This document shows positions 28,073 through 39,000 of a DNA stretch of 64,000 nucleotides, in pieces. How positions within the stretch are numbered: position 1 is the first letter of the stretch; the number at the start of each line of letters is the position of its first letter. A program made the translations under genes and the position numbers. The notes beneath the pieces were generated by a model. It had not been told where the DNA came from. It ran no database searches and saw nothing but the letters and a program-made list of their open reading frames with translations. Source of the DNA: Caulochytrium protostelioides (Eukaryota; Chytridiomycota; Caulochytriomycetes; Caulochytriales; Caulochytriaceae); NCBI GenBank assembly GCA_003615045.1, contig ML014160.1, forward strand, positions 55,955 to 119,954. Direction: 5' to 3'.

Positions 28073-28329
28073 GCAGGAGGTTGTGTTTTCGGGCCCTTCG
28101 ATACTGGTACGGGTACCCGCAGTGGCCTGGATTCTTGTCTCATAGTGAGTCGATTCCGTCTTTGCCGTTTAAATCAATCCAATTTCGTTGGTATCTTGAC
28201 ATATACTAAGTAACTCTTCCGGGAGTACACCGCTCAGCAGTCACTCATGACGCTCAACGTCGATGCGGGGACTGAAGGATCGTGGGGTGACGGAATCATG
28301 GACGTCATCTAATCTCGACGTCGTATTGA

Positions 28330-29331
28330 TCAGTAAGGCCGATGTCGGCGCTCGGAACGGCCGTCGCGCGCGTCGTGCGGCCGCGAAGCGGCCCCCTCGC
28401 GCCCGCCATACCGGCCGCCACGTCCGCCCGCGGGGCTGGCCGACGGCGTCGACCGCGTCGCATCGGGCACCGGACCCCGCGGCGGCGGCGTGCTCCGCCC
28501 CGCGAGGGCTTGCTGCAGCTTCTGGATCTGGTCCCGCAGGCGGCTGCCGCTGATCGCCGCGGCGGCCGCCGACGGCGCCTTTCCGCCGGCGCGGTCCCCG
28601 GCGCCGCCGGTGCCGGCCGAGGCGTGCTTGTGCGCCGCGTCGACGACGGGCCGCGGCACGATGGCGGAGAAGCGGGAGGGCGCGGCGGCGTCGGCGGCGT
28701 CGGCCGCAGCGTCGTCGTCGCCGCGGGAGCCGTGGTGCCGTCCGTGGCCGTCGCGTGGGCCTCGCATCGCGTCGCGCGAGCCGCCGTGGCCGCTGCCGCC
28801 GCCATGGGAGGCCGGGCCCGCGTCGCCGGCGGGCGTCTGGGGCGGGCCGACGGTGAGCACGGAGCCGCGGACGCGGCGGCCATTGAGCGCGGCCATCGCA
28901 GCGGCAGCGTCCGCGGGCCGCTCGTAGGTCAGGAAAGCGTAGCCGCAGGGCGCCCCCATGTGAGGCCCCGACCGGTGGAACGGGTAGTGCAGGTCGGCGA
29001 TCGGGCCGAACGGCGTAAAGGCCGCCAGCAGCTGGTGTTCGGACAGCGAAGAGCCGAAGCCGATGAAGAGCTTGCCGGCGGGCACGGCGGGCGCGGCGTC
29101 GGCGCGGCCGTCGGCACGGGCGAGCGACGCCGGCGGCGCCAGCGCTAGCGCGGAAGGTGCACGCGCGGCCGCGGGGTCGGCGAGAGGGCCGTCGCCGACG
29201 GCGCTGTTGTTGCTTGCACTCGTCGCCATGGCGGTCTTGACGGTTGTCGCAGACGGTGGCGTGGGCGTGGACGTGGCCTCGACCGAGGACGGCGCCGGCG
29301 CCGGCGCCGGTGCTGCCGCAGCGTCAGCCAT
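28330..29331 (-). CDS. RNA-binding protein with one RRM (RBM18-like)
   Basis: A 333-aa protein with one RRM at about residues 85-165: RNP2 is KLFIGFG and RNP1 is CGYAFLTYE. The stretch between them (SEHQLLAAFTPFGPIADLHY, HRSGPHMGAPCGYAF) follows human RBM18, including the HxSG insertion before RNP1. The N-terminal 84 residues are Ala/Pro/Thr-rich. The C-terminal half has Gly/His/Arg/Asp-rich stretches, a short helical segment SRLRDQIQKLQQALAGR and an RGG-like tail (GGRGGRYGGREG), a common RNA-binding arrangement. RBM18 is poorly characterised, so the function beyond RNA binding is unknown. The ATG is the first of the frame. Confidence 0.85.
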   Translation of the reverse strand: MADAAAAPAPAPAPSSVEATSTPTPPSATTVKTAMATSASNNSAVGDGPLADPAAARAPSALALAPPASLARADGRADAAPAVPAGKLFIGFGSSLSEHQLLAAFTPFGPIADLHYPFHRSGPHMGAPCGYAFLTYERPADAAAAMAALNGRRVRGSVLTVGPPQTPAGDAGPASHGGGSGHGGSRDAMRGPRDGHGRHHGSRGDDDAAADAADAAAPSRFSAIVPRPVVDAAHKHASAGTGGAGDRAGGKAPSAAAAAISGSRLRDQIQKLQQALAGRSTPPPRGPVPDATRSTPSASPAGGRGGRYGGREGAASRPHDARDGRSERRHRPY

Positions 29332-30306
29332 TCGGTTTCCGAAACGGTGGCGGATACGGGAGGGGTCGATCTTGGTATCAGGACCGAAGCTCAGCTGGGG
29401 ATGGCACCGCGGCGTGATGGTGCGTGGTGCGCCTGGACGGCCACGCGTCGCGTTGCCCGTCGCTGGATTGATGCAGTTACATCGGCCGATGCCGAGCTAA
29501 GGTTTTCATCAAGAGCACGTTGTTTCCGCCTGCCGTACGAGCGGGGCGCCCCTACGGGTGTTCGAGTGCTTTCGCGGTTTCGTCTCGCCTTGCCGTCCGT
29601 CTTCTCGGCGCCACACGCGCGGTGCGCCACATGCCGCCTTGCGTCGCCGATCACCATCATCGGTGCCACTGGGCCCCCCATACGAGCGCCAATGCATCCA
29701 TCCCGAGGCGATACCGCGCTATCGACCGGTGTTCAGATCCATCGTACACGACATGGAGGAAGAATGTTGTTTTACATGTGCGCGGCGAGGCTCCGCGGAA
29801 GGCTCCGCATCGCTTAAAGTTGAAGCGTGGCATGACGGGGCGATTGGCCGACCACGCGGTCTGCCGGAATTTTTGGGGAGAGGGAGGGGGTGCGATCGTC
29901 GCCGCTCAATCAAACTCCGCTCCTGCGCGCGCCCCGCACACGGCTAGTTGCCGGATCGGCCAACAAAGACGATCACCCGGCGCAACGCACGCTGGCGCCC
30001 TGATGCGCAAATGCCTGCTCGCTCCAGCTGTGTGCTGATCCCTGCGTCTCCGTGGCAAACCTGGACCGACCATGCTATGAACGCGCCGCGACATTGAGCA
30101 CGGTCATCGTCCATGGAATTTGAAATACTCACATACCGAGATTGGTACCACATCACATTATCCGCGTCACCAGCAGTGGTCAAAACGAACGCGATGCAGA
30201 CCTCATATCGTCTTTCCTCCGCCTCATACGCCGCACCCAGAGGCCCCACCGAAGAATCGGTCTGATCCTCGCGCCCACCCAAGAACGCTCTTCGTCTGAT
30301 TGCACG
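29332..30306. other. 975-bp divergent intergenic region (RBM18-like / VOC protein)
   Basis: Promoter region for both genes. No TATA box or RNA gene recognised. The frame of the VOC gene extends upstream to 30142 without an ATG. Confidence 0.6.
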
Positions 30307-32193
30307 ATGGCAGAGCTGCCCGGCATTCGCAATGCAAAGCGGCAGACGGTGCAGGGCCCGCGCGTCGTCACGGCGCTGCGCTACTTCCGACTTTCGGCCG
30401 TCGATCTGCAAGCGACCATCGACTTTTATACGTTTCTCGGGATGTCCCTCGATTTCCAGACGGACGACCAGGTCGGCTTCTCCTTTCGCGATGCCGGGCC
30501 CATGCAGCTCATTTTTGAGCTGACGGACCGGTTCGGTGCGCCGTCGGCGCCGGCCTCTCGCGGCACCCTCATGCACAGCAGCCCGGACGGCGCCGGCGGC
30601 TTACCGCCCCGCATGCACACGCGGTCCGTGGCACGGCTACGCGAACTGGCCTCGGCCAAGCCCACGCTGACGCCCGTGGCGCCCGCGGTGCCCTTCCATG
30701 CCCCCAAACCAGACGCGAAAGCTTCCCGCAACATGTCCACGTTCCGCCGTCTCATCCCCAGTACGAGCAGCCGTCTTGCCGGCAGCGCCGTTTTGCCATT
30801 ATCGCAACCGGGGGATGGATCCGGGTCGGCGTCCGCGACGTCCGCGTCCGCCGCGGCCCGCGCGGCGTCGCACTGCATCCCGGCGAGCTCGAAGTACATG
30901 CGTCGGCCGCCGGCGCGTAACGGCGAGTATCTCGTGATCTATACGCGGTCGCTGCAGCGGCAGGTGAAGCGGTTGATAGCACGCGGGTTCGCCGTAGCGC
31001 AGCCCGTCGTCGCCTCGGCTGAGCTCGAGCTGGCTGCCTTCTTTGACCCCAACGGGATCGAAGTGCGGCTGATCAGTCTCATCCCGGTGGAGCTGATGGT
31101 TCCCAGCGGGACCGCATGCGACTGGTTCTCGCGTATCGCCTACTATGCCGTGCCGAGCCATGTACCCCACGAAACGGTCGCCGCGATGGAGAACCTCTTT
31201 GCGAGCCTCGTGACGGAGGAAGGCAAGCCCAAGACCACGTTGGATCTCGCCGTCAAGCTGAGCCCCAATGTCGCGTCGGGCATGAGCACGATCACCCCCT
31301 CCGGCGTTCGCCAAGCCTCGCAGGTCAAGGCGGGCTTCCGCCTCGTCGACTACGAGCAGTATACCTACCAGCTGCACGCGTCGTCCTTCTATTGGATGGG
31401 TCACGACGCGCGCTCGGCCGCCGCCGCGCTGTGCTTGGCCAACACCCACCAGGCCGAGGCGGTCCCAGGAATCCGCGACCTGGAGCACCCGCCGCCCGCC
31501 GTCAAGCTGATGGGGCTTGGCTTCGAGGTCTTCTCGCTGGAGAGCGCCATGACGAAGCTGAAGCGCGTCAAGATTGCGTGGGAGGGGACGGTCGCGCGGA
31601 CGCCTGGGCTCGGCAGCATCGCGCGGTTCAGCGACAGCGCCGGCAATGCTTGGGGCATCGAGCTGCTCGCCGTCAGCGGCGACGGCACGACCGGGCTGAT
31701 GCTCGACCCGAACGGCGGCGGGACGGGCGACCACGGCGGCGCCGACGGCCGCGGTCCCCAATCCGTCAAGCAGATCAACGCCAACCATCTCCGGGGCCAC
31801 GCCCGATCGCTCAGCGACGGCGCGCTCATCCCGCTGCTGCCGGACCGTTCCAAAATTCAGACGCAGATGGCGACCGCTAAGCTACGCTCGAGCTACCGCC
31901 AGGCGCGGCTGCGCGCCCTCGACGCGTACCGGTCCGGTATGCTCGGCGCGAGCGCGAGTCCGAGTCCCAGCGCGAGTCCGGGCCAGCCCGTCATCGGCGG
32001 CCGCGGCGGCAACGGCGATGGCGCCGAGAGCAGGGCGCCCGCGGCGACGACGGCCGGTGGCGCGCCCACGGGCAGCCGGTCGCTGTCGACGGAGCCTGAT
32101 GCAGATGCCTTCGCGGCGCAGGAAGAGTTCCGCACACAGCAGTTTTTTAAGCGGTTGGGCTTGCTCCAGAAGAGCGGCAGTACTCGGTGGTGA
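30307..32193 (+). CDS. Protein with several glyoxalase/dioxygenase-like VOC modules
   Basis: A 628-aa protein starting at the first ATG (MAELPGIRN). A VOC-type opening TALRYFRLSAVDLQATIDFY, FLGMSLDF, GFSFRDAGPMQLIFEL is at residues about 18-75. A second matching half-site is EYLVIYTRSLQRQVKRLI ... LAAFFDPNGIEVRLISLI. A later pair begins IAYYAVPSHVPHETVAAMENL and ends IARFSDSAGNAWGIELLAV. These beta-alpha-beta-beta-beta repeats are the fold of glyoxalase I and extradiol dioxygenases. Metal ligands (His/Glu) are not convincingly conserved, so catalysis is uncertain. The last 120 residues are Ala/Ser/Gly-rich with a basic helix. Specific function not recognised. Confidence 0.7.
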   Translation: MAELPGIRNAKRQTVQGPRVVTALRYFRLSAVDLQATIDFYTFLGMSLDFQTDDQVGFSFRDAGPMQLIFELTDRFGAPSAPASRGTLMHSSPDGAGGLPPRMHTRSVARLRELASAKPTLTPVAPAVPFHAPKPDAKASRNMSTFRRLIPSTSSRLAGSAVLPLSQPGDGSGSASATSASAAARAASHCIPASSKYMRRPPARNGEYLVIYTRSLQRQVKRLIARGFAVAQPVVASAELELAAFFDPNGIEVRLISLIPVELMVPSGTACDWFSRIAYYAVPSHVPHETVAAMENLFASLVTEEGKPKTTLDLAVKLSPNVASGMSTITPSGVRQASQVKAGFRLVDYEQYTYQLHASSFYWMGHDARSAAAALCLANTHQAEAVPGIRDLEHPPPAVKLMGLGFEVFSLESAMTKLKRVKIAWEGTVARTPGLGSIARFSDSAGNAWGIELLAVSGDGTTGLMLDPNGGGTGDHGGADGRGPQSVKQINANHLRGHARSLSDGALIPLLPDRSKIQTQMATAKLRSSYRQARLRALDAYRSGMLGASASPSPSASPGQPVIGGRGGNGDGAESRAPAATTAGGAPTGSRSLSTEPDADAFAAQEEFRTQQFFKRLGLLQKSGSTRW

Positions 32194-32234
32194 TTATCGT
32201 CGGTGATTACCGTCGTGGCCGCGACGGCGACCCG

Positions 32235-32266
32235 GCGATCGGACGCGATCGGACGGCGATCGGACG
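32235..32266. repeat. Three copies of CGATCGGACG
   Basis: Direct repeats separated by 0-1 nt just after the VOC gene stop codon. Confidence 0.8.
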
Positions 32267-32809
32267 CGAGGTCCCCCCCTGCACCCTCCTCTGCCGATCC
32301 GACGTGTGGCGTTTCAGATCTTTTTATTTTTCTGTTTTCCGGAATGTTGTAGCCTCGTAGAAATTTGCAGACAACGTTTTATATCGAACACACGAGGCGA
32401 GACGAGCTAGACGAGGAGGGGAGATGCATGCATATCTCGGTAGTGCGCGTCATTTGGAAAGGCCGCAACGTGAAATCTCGTTGCTCTCGATGCATCGCTG
32501 TCGGAGGCGCTGTGGCTATCGAGCTACACAAGTTGCAAAAGCCGCGGATCGTTGGAACGCACAGATGAGCCATGGGTGGCATGGATCGGCCGATGCCATG
32601 CCTTGATAAATGATATGTCTGGCGGATGGACGAGGGCAGACGCGGGCAAGCGATGTGACATCAGATCGCGGTCGCCCGATGGACTTCCATCGGCGCCTCG
32701 GGATGGCAACATATCGACATGGTATGCCACAGCAGCGTGACACAGCCCGGCAGGGTCCCAGTGTCGCTGACGGCACGCTTGAAACGACTTTATTGTTTTC
32801 GCTCGAGCA

Positions 32810-32817
32810 TATATAAG
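32810..32817 (+). promoter_or_regulatory. TATA box (TATATAAG)
   Basis: About 300 nt upstream of the ATG at 33111 in AT-richer sequence; a candidate core promoter of the coiled-coil protein gene, implying a long leader or an unseen first exon. Confidence 0.45.
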
Positions 32818-33110
32818 GGATATGGATTACGACGTATGGACTCGATGAATCAGGCTAATGTGACTATGGGGGTCTAGGTGGATGGCAGGGGTCCCGTCGT
32901 GGCGAGTCCCAGTCGCAAGGTGCAGGATGGCCATGAGACGGCGATCATTGACTTTTACTCCTCGAGATTCGCATCGACTCGTCGCTCGCGCTGCCTTCAT
33001 ACACAGCGATCACGTCGCTTCGCCTTGTCACTCTCCTTAGCGTCTCACCAATCGTGCCGATACCGGCATTCATTGCTGAATCCACAGATACCCTCCCTCT
33101 GGCTCCCGTA

Positions 33111-34511
33111 ATGACAGCCCAGGGTGAGCACGCGGACGCCTGGCTCGACGGCCTGCTGGCCTCGGCCGTTCTCATCCCGCCACCACTGCACTGCGTCGCC
33201 ATCGCCGAGGAGCGCGAGAGCCCTCTCGCGACCCCCGCGGCCGAACACCCGCCGCAGACCGCGTCACCCGTTTCGTTTTCGTCCGACAGCGCGCGCTCCG
33301 TCCTCACGAGCGTCGACCACTTCTTCGTCCAGTCCGCCATCACGGCGTCCGGGATGGGCGCCGCCGCGGCCGCCGTGGCCGCCGTGATGCCGACCGCGTC
33401 CGTCGCCGCGCGGCTCGCCGCATTTGCCGCGGCCCCTTCGACGGCACCATCGACAGCGCCGTCGGCCGTGTCCTCATCGGCGCCGAGCATCGACGAACTC
33501 GACGCCGAGATCGCCCGGCTCAAGTCGCAGCTGACGCTCATAGAAGAACAGCTTGCGAGCCAAGACTCCCTCAAAGCTGTCGCCGTCCGGCGCAAGAGCC
33601 GTCGCATGCCGGATCGCCGACTGCCGACGCTGCGCGCCTCGGCGCGGACGCAGTCGACGCCCGTCCTGCCGCTGCCTGCGGCAGAGGCCACGGCGTCCTC
33701 TGATTCGCTGACCTCGATGTCGGGGTCGACGGTGACGACGGCTGTCGCATCGGTCGTGGCGTCGCGCCGCCTCGCCCCCTCGTCAAGGACGCCGTCCACG
33801 AGCACGGCTCTCGGCGCCCAGCAGGCCGCCGCCGCCGCTAGTGGACGCTTGCACCGTAACCGGCCACCTGCGCTCTCGCGTATGTCCTCGCCCGACCTGT
33901 GTTCGAGTGGCGGCCATACTGCCCTATCGGCCGTGTCGCTCACAGTCGCCACACCGACAGCCTCGGCCATACGGCGCCCGATGCGCCAGGAGCTGCGTGC
34001 GCATGCGTCGGCCACCAACGTAGGCGCCATCCCCACGTCCTCAGACCGGTTGGTCACGCCGATGGGCGCGTTGGAGTTGCCGTCGTGCTGGTGTGACCCC
34101 CCGACGACGTGGGCGGCGGCGACGATGGGGACCGAGCCCGCGGGAACCGCCATTCAGGCGCCGGCATCGTCGACATCAGAACCCCGCGCCACGATGGACT
34201 CCATGACCACGAGCGCGACCACACGTAATGCGTCCGAGACCGCCGTCGCCGCCGTCGCCGCGCGCCGCAGCCGTATGCCCGCCACGGCGCCCAAGGAGCT
34301 CGATGCACTGCTGATTCTGCTGGACGAGTGCCTCGCCAACGTTCATGCCGATCTCGCGGAGTTGTCGCCCGTGGTGGCGGCGACGACCGCGACGGAGATG
34401 GTGGAAGCGGCCGCCGCGGTGATGCGGGCATCGCGGCCATCGTGGAACGACCGTCAGCCGGACGCCTGTCTGCCCACCGCTGGTGTCGCGCTATGGCAGA
34501 CGCCGGCTTGA
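33111..34511 (+). CDS. Unrecognised Ala/Ser/Thr-rich protein with a short coiled coil
   Basis: A 466-aa frame starting MTAQGEHADAWLDGLLASAV at the first ATG; the open frame upstream begins only at GTG. I do not recognise a family. Features: a probable coiled coil at about residues 127-150 (IDELDAEIARLKSQLTLIEE), a basic stretch after it (VRRKSRRMPDRR), long Ser/Thr/Ala stretches, and a C-terminal helical segment KELDALLILLDECLANVHAD. No signal peptide or membrane segment. The antisense frame is also open over 400 codons, so compositional artefact is possible, but the two helical blocks favour the plus strand. Convergent with the TDA10-like gene 170 bp downstream. Confidence 0.55.
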   Translation: MTAQGEHADAWLDGLLASAVLIPPPLHCVAIAEERESPLATPAAEHPPQTASPVSFSSDSARSVLTSVDHFFVQSAITASGMGAAAAAVAAVMPTASVAARLAAFAAAPSTAPSTAPSAVSSSAPSIDELDAEIARLKSQLTLIEEQLASQDSLKAVAVRRKSRRMPDRRLPTLRASARTQSTPVLPLPAAEATASSDSLTSMSGSTVTTAVASVVASRRLAPSSRTPSTSTALGAQQAAAAASGRLHRNRPPALSRMSSPDLCSSGGHTALSAVSLTVATPTASAIRRPMRQELRAHASATNVGAIPTSSDRLVTPMGALELPSCWCDPPTTWAAATMGTEPAGTAIQAPASSTSEPRATMDSMTTSATTRNASETAVAAVAARRSRMPATAPKELDALLILLDECLANVHADLAELSPVVAATTATEMVEAAAAVMRASRPSWNDRQPDACLPTAGVALWQTPA

Positions 34512-34680
34512 GAGCCGGCTAGAGGACGGGTGACCGACCCGGATGCCTGCTCATCCGCTCTGCGAACAGAAGATCTTAGAAACCTCATCTCCGGATTGGC
34601 CATGGCCGTGCCATGTCACCATAATGGAAACTTCATCGCGTCGATTTTACCAACGATAATAAGACCCGTCCATCATTAGT

Positions 34681-35682
34681 TTAGGTAGTTTGGGATAAAG
34701 AAGACGCCGCGTCAGGATACTCAAACAACGTCTCGCGGTGCTCATCGAGCAAGAACCCCTTGATCAAGAGCGGCTGCGCGGTGGCGCGGCACTGCGCCGC
34801 ATACGAGGCCCGCGTATACTCCGGCTCGTCCCACAGAACGTATCCCGGTATAAATCGCGCCACAAAGGCGTCGCAGGCCTCGCGGGAGAGTGACGGCCCC
34901 TGCGGCTGCGCCCTCTCGGCTTCCCACCGCCAGTCCCGGATCTGCTCGATCGACGCCGGCGTTAGCCAGATCTGCGCATCAAGCATGGTCCAGAGGGGCA
35001 GGTATGCCGCGAGGCGCGCGTTGATGTCCGCGAGCTGCGCCACCGTCGTACCGGCCAGCCGGTCAGCCATCGCGGCGGCGCGCGTCGCGAGGGCCGGCGG
35101 CACCAGCGGACGGTAGCCCACCATCCATCCCTCGAACAGCACGACACGGCTCGGGACCGCGGCCTGATGTGGACAGGGCAGCGCGGCGATGACCTGGTCG
35201 TGCTCGGAGGCCATGCGGTCGCCCTCGCCGGCGTAGGCGGTTTTGTCGTACCGCGGGATCCGGCATGCGCGGCCGTGCCGCAGGTCGTCCAGCACGGACG
35301 TGAGCAAGGCGACATCGTGGGTGCCTGCTTGGCCGCGCGTGCGCAGCAGCGGATTGTCGGACGACGTCGTCGACGACGAGGACGCGTTGCGCGTATCAGA
35401 AAAAGCGCCAGACGGCCGGCAACCCGCCAACGCTTGCTGCTGCGCGTGGGGCAAGTAAAAGTCGTCGAGACTGAAGGCGATGGCGTCAATGCCACGATGC
35501 GCAAGCTCCGCGGCGACGTGGCGCATGCAAGTGGTCTTGCCGGACCCTTGGCCGCCACGGATGCCCACGATCCAACAGGGGGGCTGCGTGGGCGAGCGCT
35601 GGGGCCGCTGCTGCGCCACCATATGCAGGATAGCGGCCTGGATCTGGGCCCCGCGGCGCCGGACGGTCTCCGGCAGCGTCAT
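34681..35682 (-). CDS. TDA10: P-loop kinase of the D-glycerate 3-kinase / Tda10 family
   Basis: A 333-aa P-loop NTPase. Walker A is GGQGSGKTT (Lys49). It is followed by IAFSLDDFYLPHAQQ and GTHDVALLTSVLDDLRHG, the family's DDFY and GxHD motifs, then PRYDKTAYAGEGDR and VVLFEGWMVGYRPL. The C-terminal region FIPGYVLWDEPEY and QPLLIKGFLLDEHRETLFEY is also typical. Plant GLYK phosphorylates glycerate in photorespiration; yeast Tda10 is related but its substrate is not settled, so the reaction here is inferred. A Ser/Thr-rich insertion (about residues 100-110) follows the DDFY motif. The ATG at 35682 is the first in frame and the length matches the family. Confidence 0.9.
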   Translation of the reverse strand: MTLPETVRRRGAQIQAAILHMVAQQRPQRSPTQPPCWIVGIRGGQGSGKTTCMRHVAAELAHRGIDAIAFSLDDFYLPHAQQQALAGCRPSGAFSDTRNASSSSTTSSDNPLLRTRGQAGTHDVALLTSVLDDLRHGRACRIPRYDKTAYAGEGDRMASEHDQVIAALPCPHQAAVPSRVVLFEGWMVGYRPLVPPALATRAAAMADRLAGTTVAQLADINARLAAYLPLWTMLDAQIWLTPASIEQIRDWRWEAERAQPQGPSLSREACDAFVARFIPGYVLWDEPEYTRASYAAQCRATAQPLLIKGFLLDEHRETLFEYPDAASSLSQTT

Positions 35683-36074
35683 TCTGATGACGGCGAATCA
35701 AGTACGACACGAGCAATCAAGCCGAACCGGAATGAGTTTCGTGATATATAACGCGCGATTCTCAATGCAATCGCTGTGCAATGATCATCGACTATGATGA
35801 GATCACCATCGACGGGCGATCCGTGTGAATCACCAGCAGCAGCATCGCGTGGCATCGCTGTGGAAGGCTGTTTGCCGATCGAACGATGATCCGCATGTTG
35901 ATGACGGAAGCATGAGCTTCAGCCCATGCGGGAAGGGCCCTGAGCGCACTGAGCGAAAGCGACGAAAGCCATATCCCACTGCCGCACGGCTGAGCACGGG
36001 CCGGAAGGGCCCCGGATGTGGCGCAGGTGGCGCAGCAGAACCCCCGGCAGATGCCAGCGCAACAGCTGACCCCT
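35683..36074. other. 392-bp intergenic region (TDA10 promoter / PRP22 3' end)
   Basis: Contains the TDA10-like promoter and the PRP22 3' flank on the same strand. Nothing else recognised. Confidence 0.6.
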
Positions 36075-39000
36075 TCATCCGAAGAGCTGGGAGGAGCGGT
36101 TGGCGCGGGTGACTTTGGAGATGCGCCAAGCGTTGGGTGGCTCGTAGCGGTTGAACAGGGGCTCGACTTTCTCCTGGCGCTTGCGTCGGGAAAGCTTCTC
36201 GTCGTCGGCGCGCTTGAGGAAATTGGGCGCGGCCTCGATCAGCCACTGCGGCTTGATACTCACGACCTCGCGCATGTATTCTTTCGAGGTGAGCACCAGC
36301 TCGTGATAGATGACCCACTCGGGCTGCTTCTGGTAGAGCGCTGAGCTCGGGTGGATAAAAACAGGTGTCCCCTCGACCAGGGTCTTGTAGCCTTCCTGGG
36401 GATCCTTCTTGGAGGCATGGCGGAAGAATCCGCCGCAGATCGCTTGCAGGATCTTGTCGTAGTCCTTGCCACACGACACGACGTCCTGGTGGTATCGGTC
36501 CATGATCCCGAGCAGCTGCTTGCGGATATCGGCGGCGCGCTTCATGGACCGCGCTTGGATGTAGTTCTCAAAGCACCATGCGTTGCTGAAGTTGGACGCC
36601 TGCCATGCGTTGTAGACCACCAGCAGCGTGATGTGGTCGCCCTCGGGCTGATTGAACCGCGCTTTCCGGCTGTCGGCGACTTGCTGCTTGTCGCGGGGTC
36701 GGTGGAAGATGTTTTGGGCACTGAGCATCGCGACGATCGTGAGCGCTTCATCGCTGCATTTCAGGTCCACGCTGCTGATCAAGAATTTCGACAGCGCCGG
36801 CTCGAGGGGGAACTCGGCCATCTTACGCCCGAGTCGGGTCAGCAGCCCCTCGTTATCCAGCGCGCCGAGTTGGTAGAGGTTCTCCAGCGATGTGATGAGG
36901 GTCGCCACGGGTGGGGGGTCCATAAAGTCGAAGTGCAGCAAGTCATTGACGCCCATCGCTTTGAGCATGAGCACCGTATTGCTCAGGTTGACACGCTGGA
37001 TCTCGGGCACAGCGTTGGGCAGCATCTCGTTTTGGTAAGCCGCTTCGGTATACAAGCGGTAGCACTTGCCAGGCCCGGTACGGCCGGCACGGCCCGCGCG
37101 CTGGCGGGCCTGGGCCTGGCTGATGGGCACGACGACGAGCGCGTCCATGCCCAGCTTGGGGTCATACGAGTTCTGCTTGACGAAGCCGGGGTCCACGACA
37201 TAGTAGATTCCATCGATGGTCAGCGACGTTTCGGCAATGTTGGTCGCGATAATGACCTTGCGCGATCCGGGCGGGGCCGGCTCAAAGATGCGCGTCTGCA
37301 TTTCGGACGGGAGGGCCGAGTACACGGGCAGAATAATGAGCTCCGGACACATGGGCCCGAGGGCTTTCATGCGTTCGTACAGCGTTTCGCACGAGGTATC
37401 AATTTCCTCCTGGCCCGTGAGGAACAGCAGGATGTCGCCTGCGGGCTCGTTCAGATGGATCTCGAGCACCGTGATGAGGGCCGCGTCCAGATAGTCGGTT
37501 TCCGGCTCTTTGGCAAAGAGGATCTCGACGGGGAAGGTGCGGCCAGGGATGCTGAGAATGGGGCAGCTGTCGAAGTAGCGCGAGAATTTGCTCGCATCAA
37601 GCGTGGCCGATGTGATGATGAGCTTCAGATCCGGCCGCTGGTGCGCGGCGGCTTTGAGCAGCCCGAACAGCACGTCTGTAATCATCGTGCGCTCGTGGGC
37701 TTCGTCGAGAAGGAGCACCGAGTATTTGTTGAGCAGCGGGTCCATGAGGCACTCGCGCAGCAGCATACCGTCCGTCATGTACTTGATACGCGTGTCGGGC
37801 GAGGTGCAGTCCTCGAATCGAATCGTGTACCCGACCTCGGCGCCGAGACGGACGCCGCACTCTTCCGCAACGCGCTTGGCGACCGACATGGCCGCGACAC
37901 GGCGGGGCTGCGTGCACCCGATCATCCCGCGCTCGGCGAAGCCCTCTTCGTAGAGGTACTGGGTCATCTGTGTCGTCTTGCCGGAGCCCGTGTCGCCGAC
38001 GACGACGAGCATCTGGTGCTCGCGCACGCCCTGGATGATGATGGAGCGCAGTTTGAAAATAGGCAGGCTCTCGCGCTGCGCTTGCAGCGAGAGATCGGTG
38101 ACCTTGCCGAAGGTCGTGGCGGCATCGAACGCATGCCGCTTCCATTCGGGCAGCTTCGACGCGGTCGAGCGGAGGTCGCCGAAGCCGGCCTGGGCGGCGG
38201 CCTGGCTCGCGCCGATGGTGTCCCGCAGCGGGTCGAGCCACGGCACCTCGGTCCGGTTGGCGGCCGCGAGCTCCTCCTCCTGCTGCTGCTGCCGGATCTC
38301 GCGCCGCGTCTTGGCGATCTCGACGGACGCCTGCGCCGCGCGGTTCAGTGAGCCGTCGGGGTTCTGGACGACGCGCACGGGTGAGAGTTCCATCGCGTGG
38401 CGCGACTGCCCGCGCAGGAACGCCGCTTCGTCGTCGCGGATCTCAATGTCGACCTCTTCCTCGGCGTCCTGCGCAATGAGCTGCGCCCGCTCCGCGACCT
38501 CCGGGTGGTCACGCGGATTGAGGACGCCCGCCGCAATGAGCTGGCGCAGCTCAAAGCGCTCTGGGCTGGTGAGGCGCACGTTCCGCCGCGCCGTCGGGTC
38601 CTGCGGCGCGCTTCCGTTCGCGGCGCCCTGCTTCGAGGCCCGCAGCGACGCAAGCGTGTCCTGGTGCTGCTTTTCCTGAAATGCCTTCATCTCCTCCGGC
38701 GTCATGACCTGCAGGTGCGGCGAGAGATCGCGGCCCGTGACCTGGTCGACGTCGCGCATCGAGAGCGCCATGCGGTTGCCCGCCATCGACATCACCTTGA
38801 CCTTGACGCTCTGCCCGCGCTGCACGACGTCCGCGACGTTGTTCACGCGGCCCGTTGCGGACATCGCCGAGATGTGGACCATGCCCTCGGGGCGCCCGCG
38901 GACGCCCTCCAGCTGGACGAAGGCACCAAAGTCGCGCATGTTGCTGATCTTGCCCTCGTAGATTTTGTGCAGCAGCGGCTGCTCGTCCATGCGCACGCGC

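Larger units (their letters stand above)
32194..33110. other. 917-bp intergenic region with TATA box
   Basis: Begins with three near-tandem CGATCGGACG units (32235-32266), followed by an AT-rich 3'-end-like stretch (near 32318-32345). A TATA box lies at 32810-32817. Small open frames show no family features. Confidence 0.6.

Noticed and set aside
36351..38351. 666-codon plus-strand frame inside PRP22
   Set aside because: Exact antisense of conserved helicase motifs; no homology of its own.
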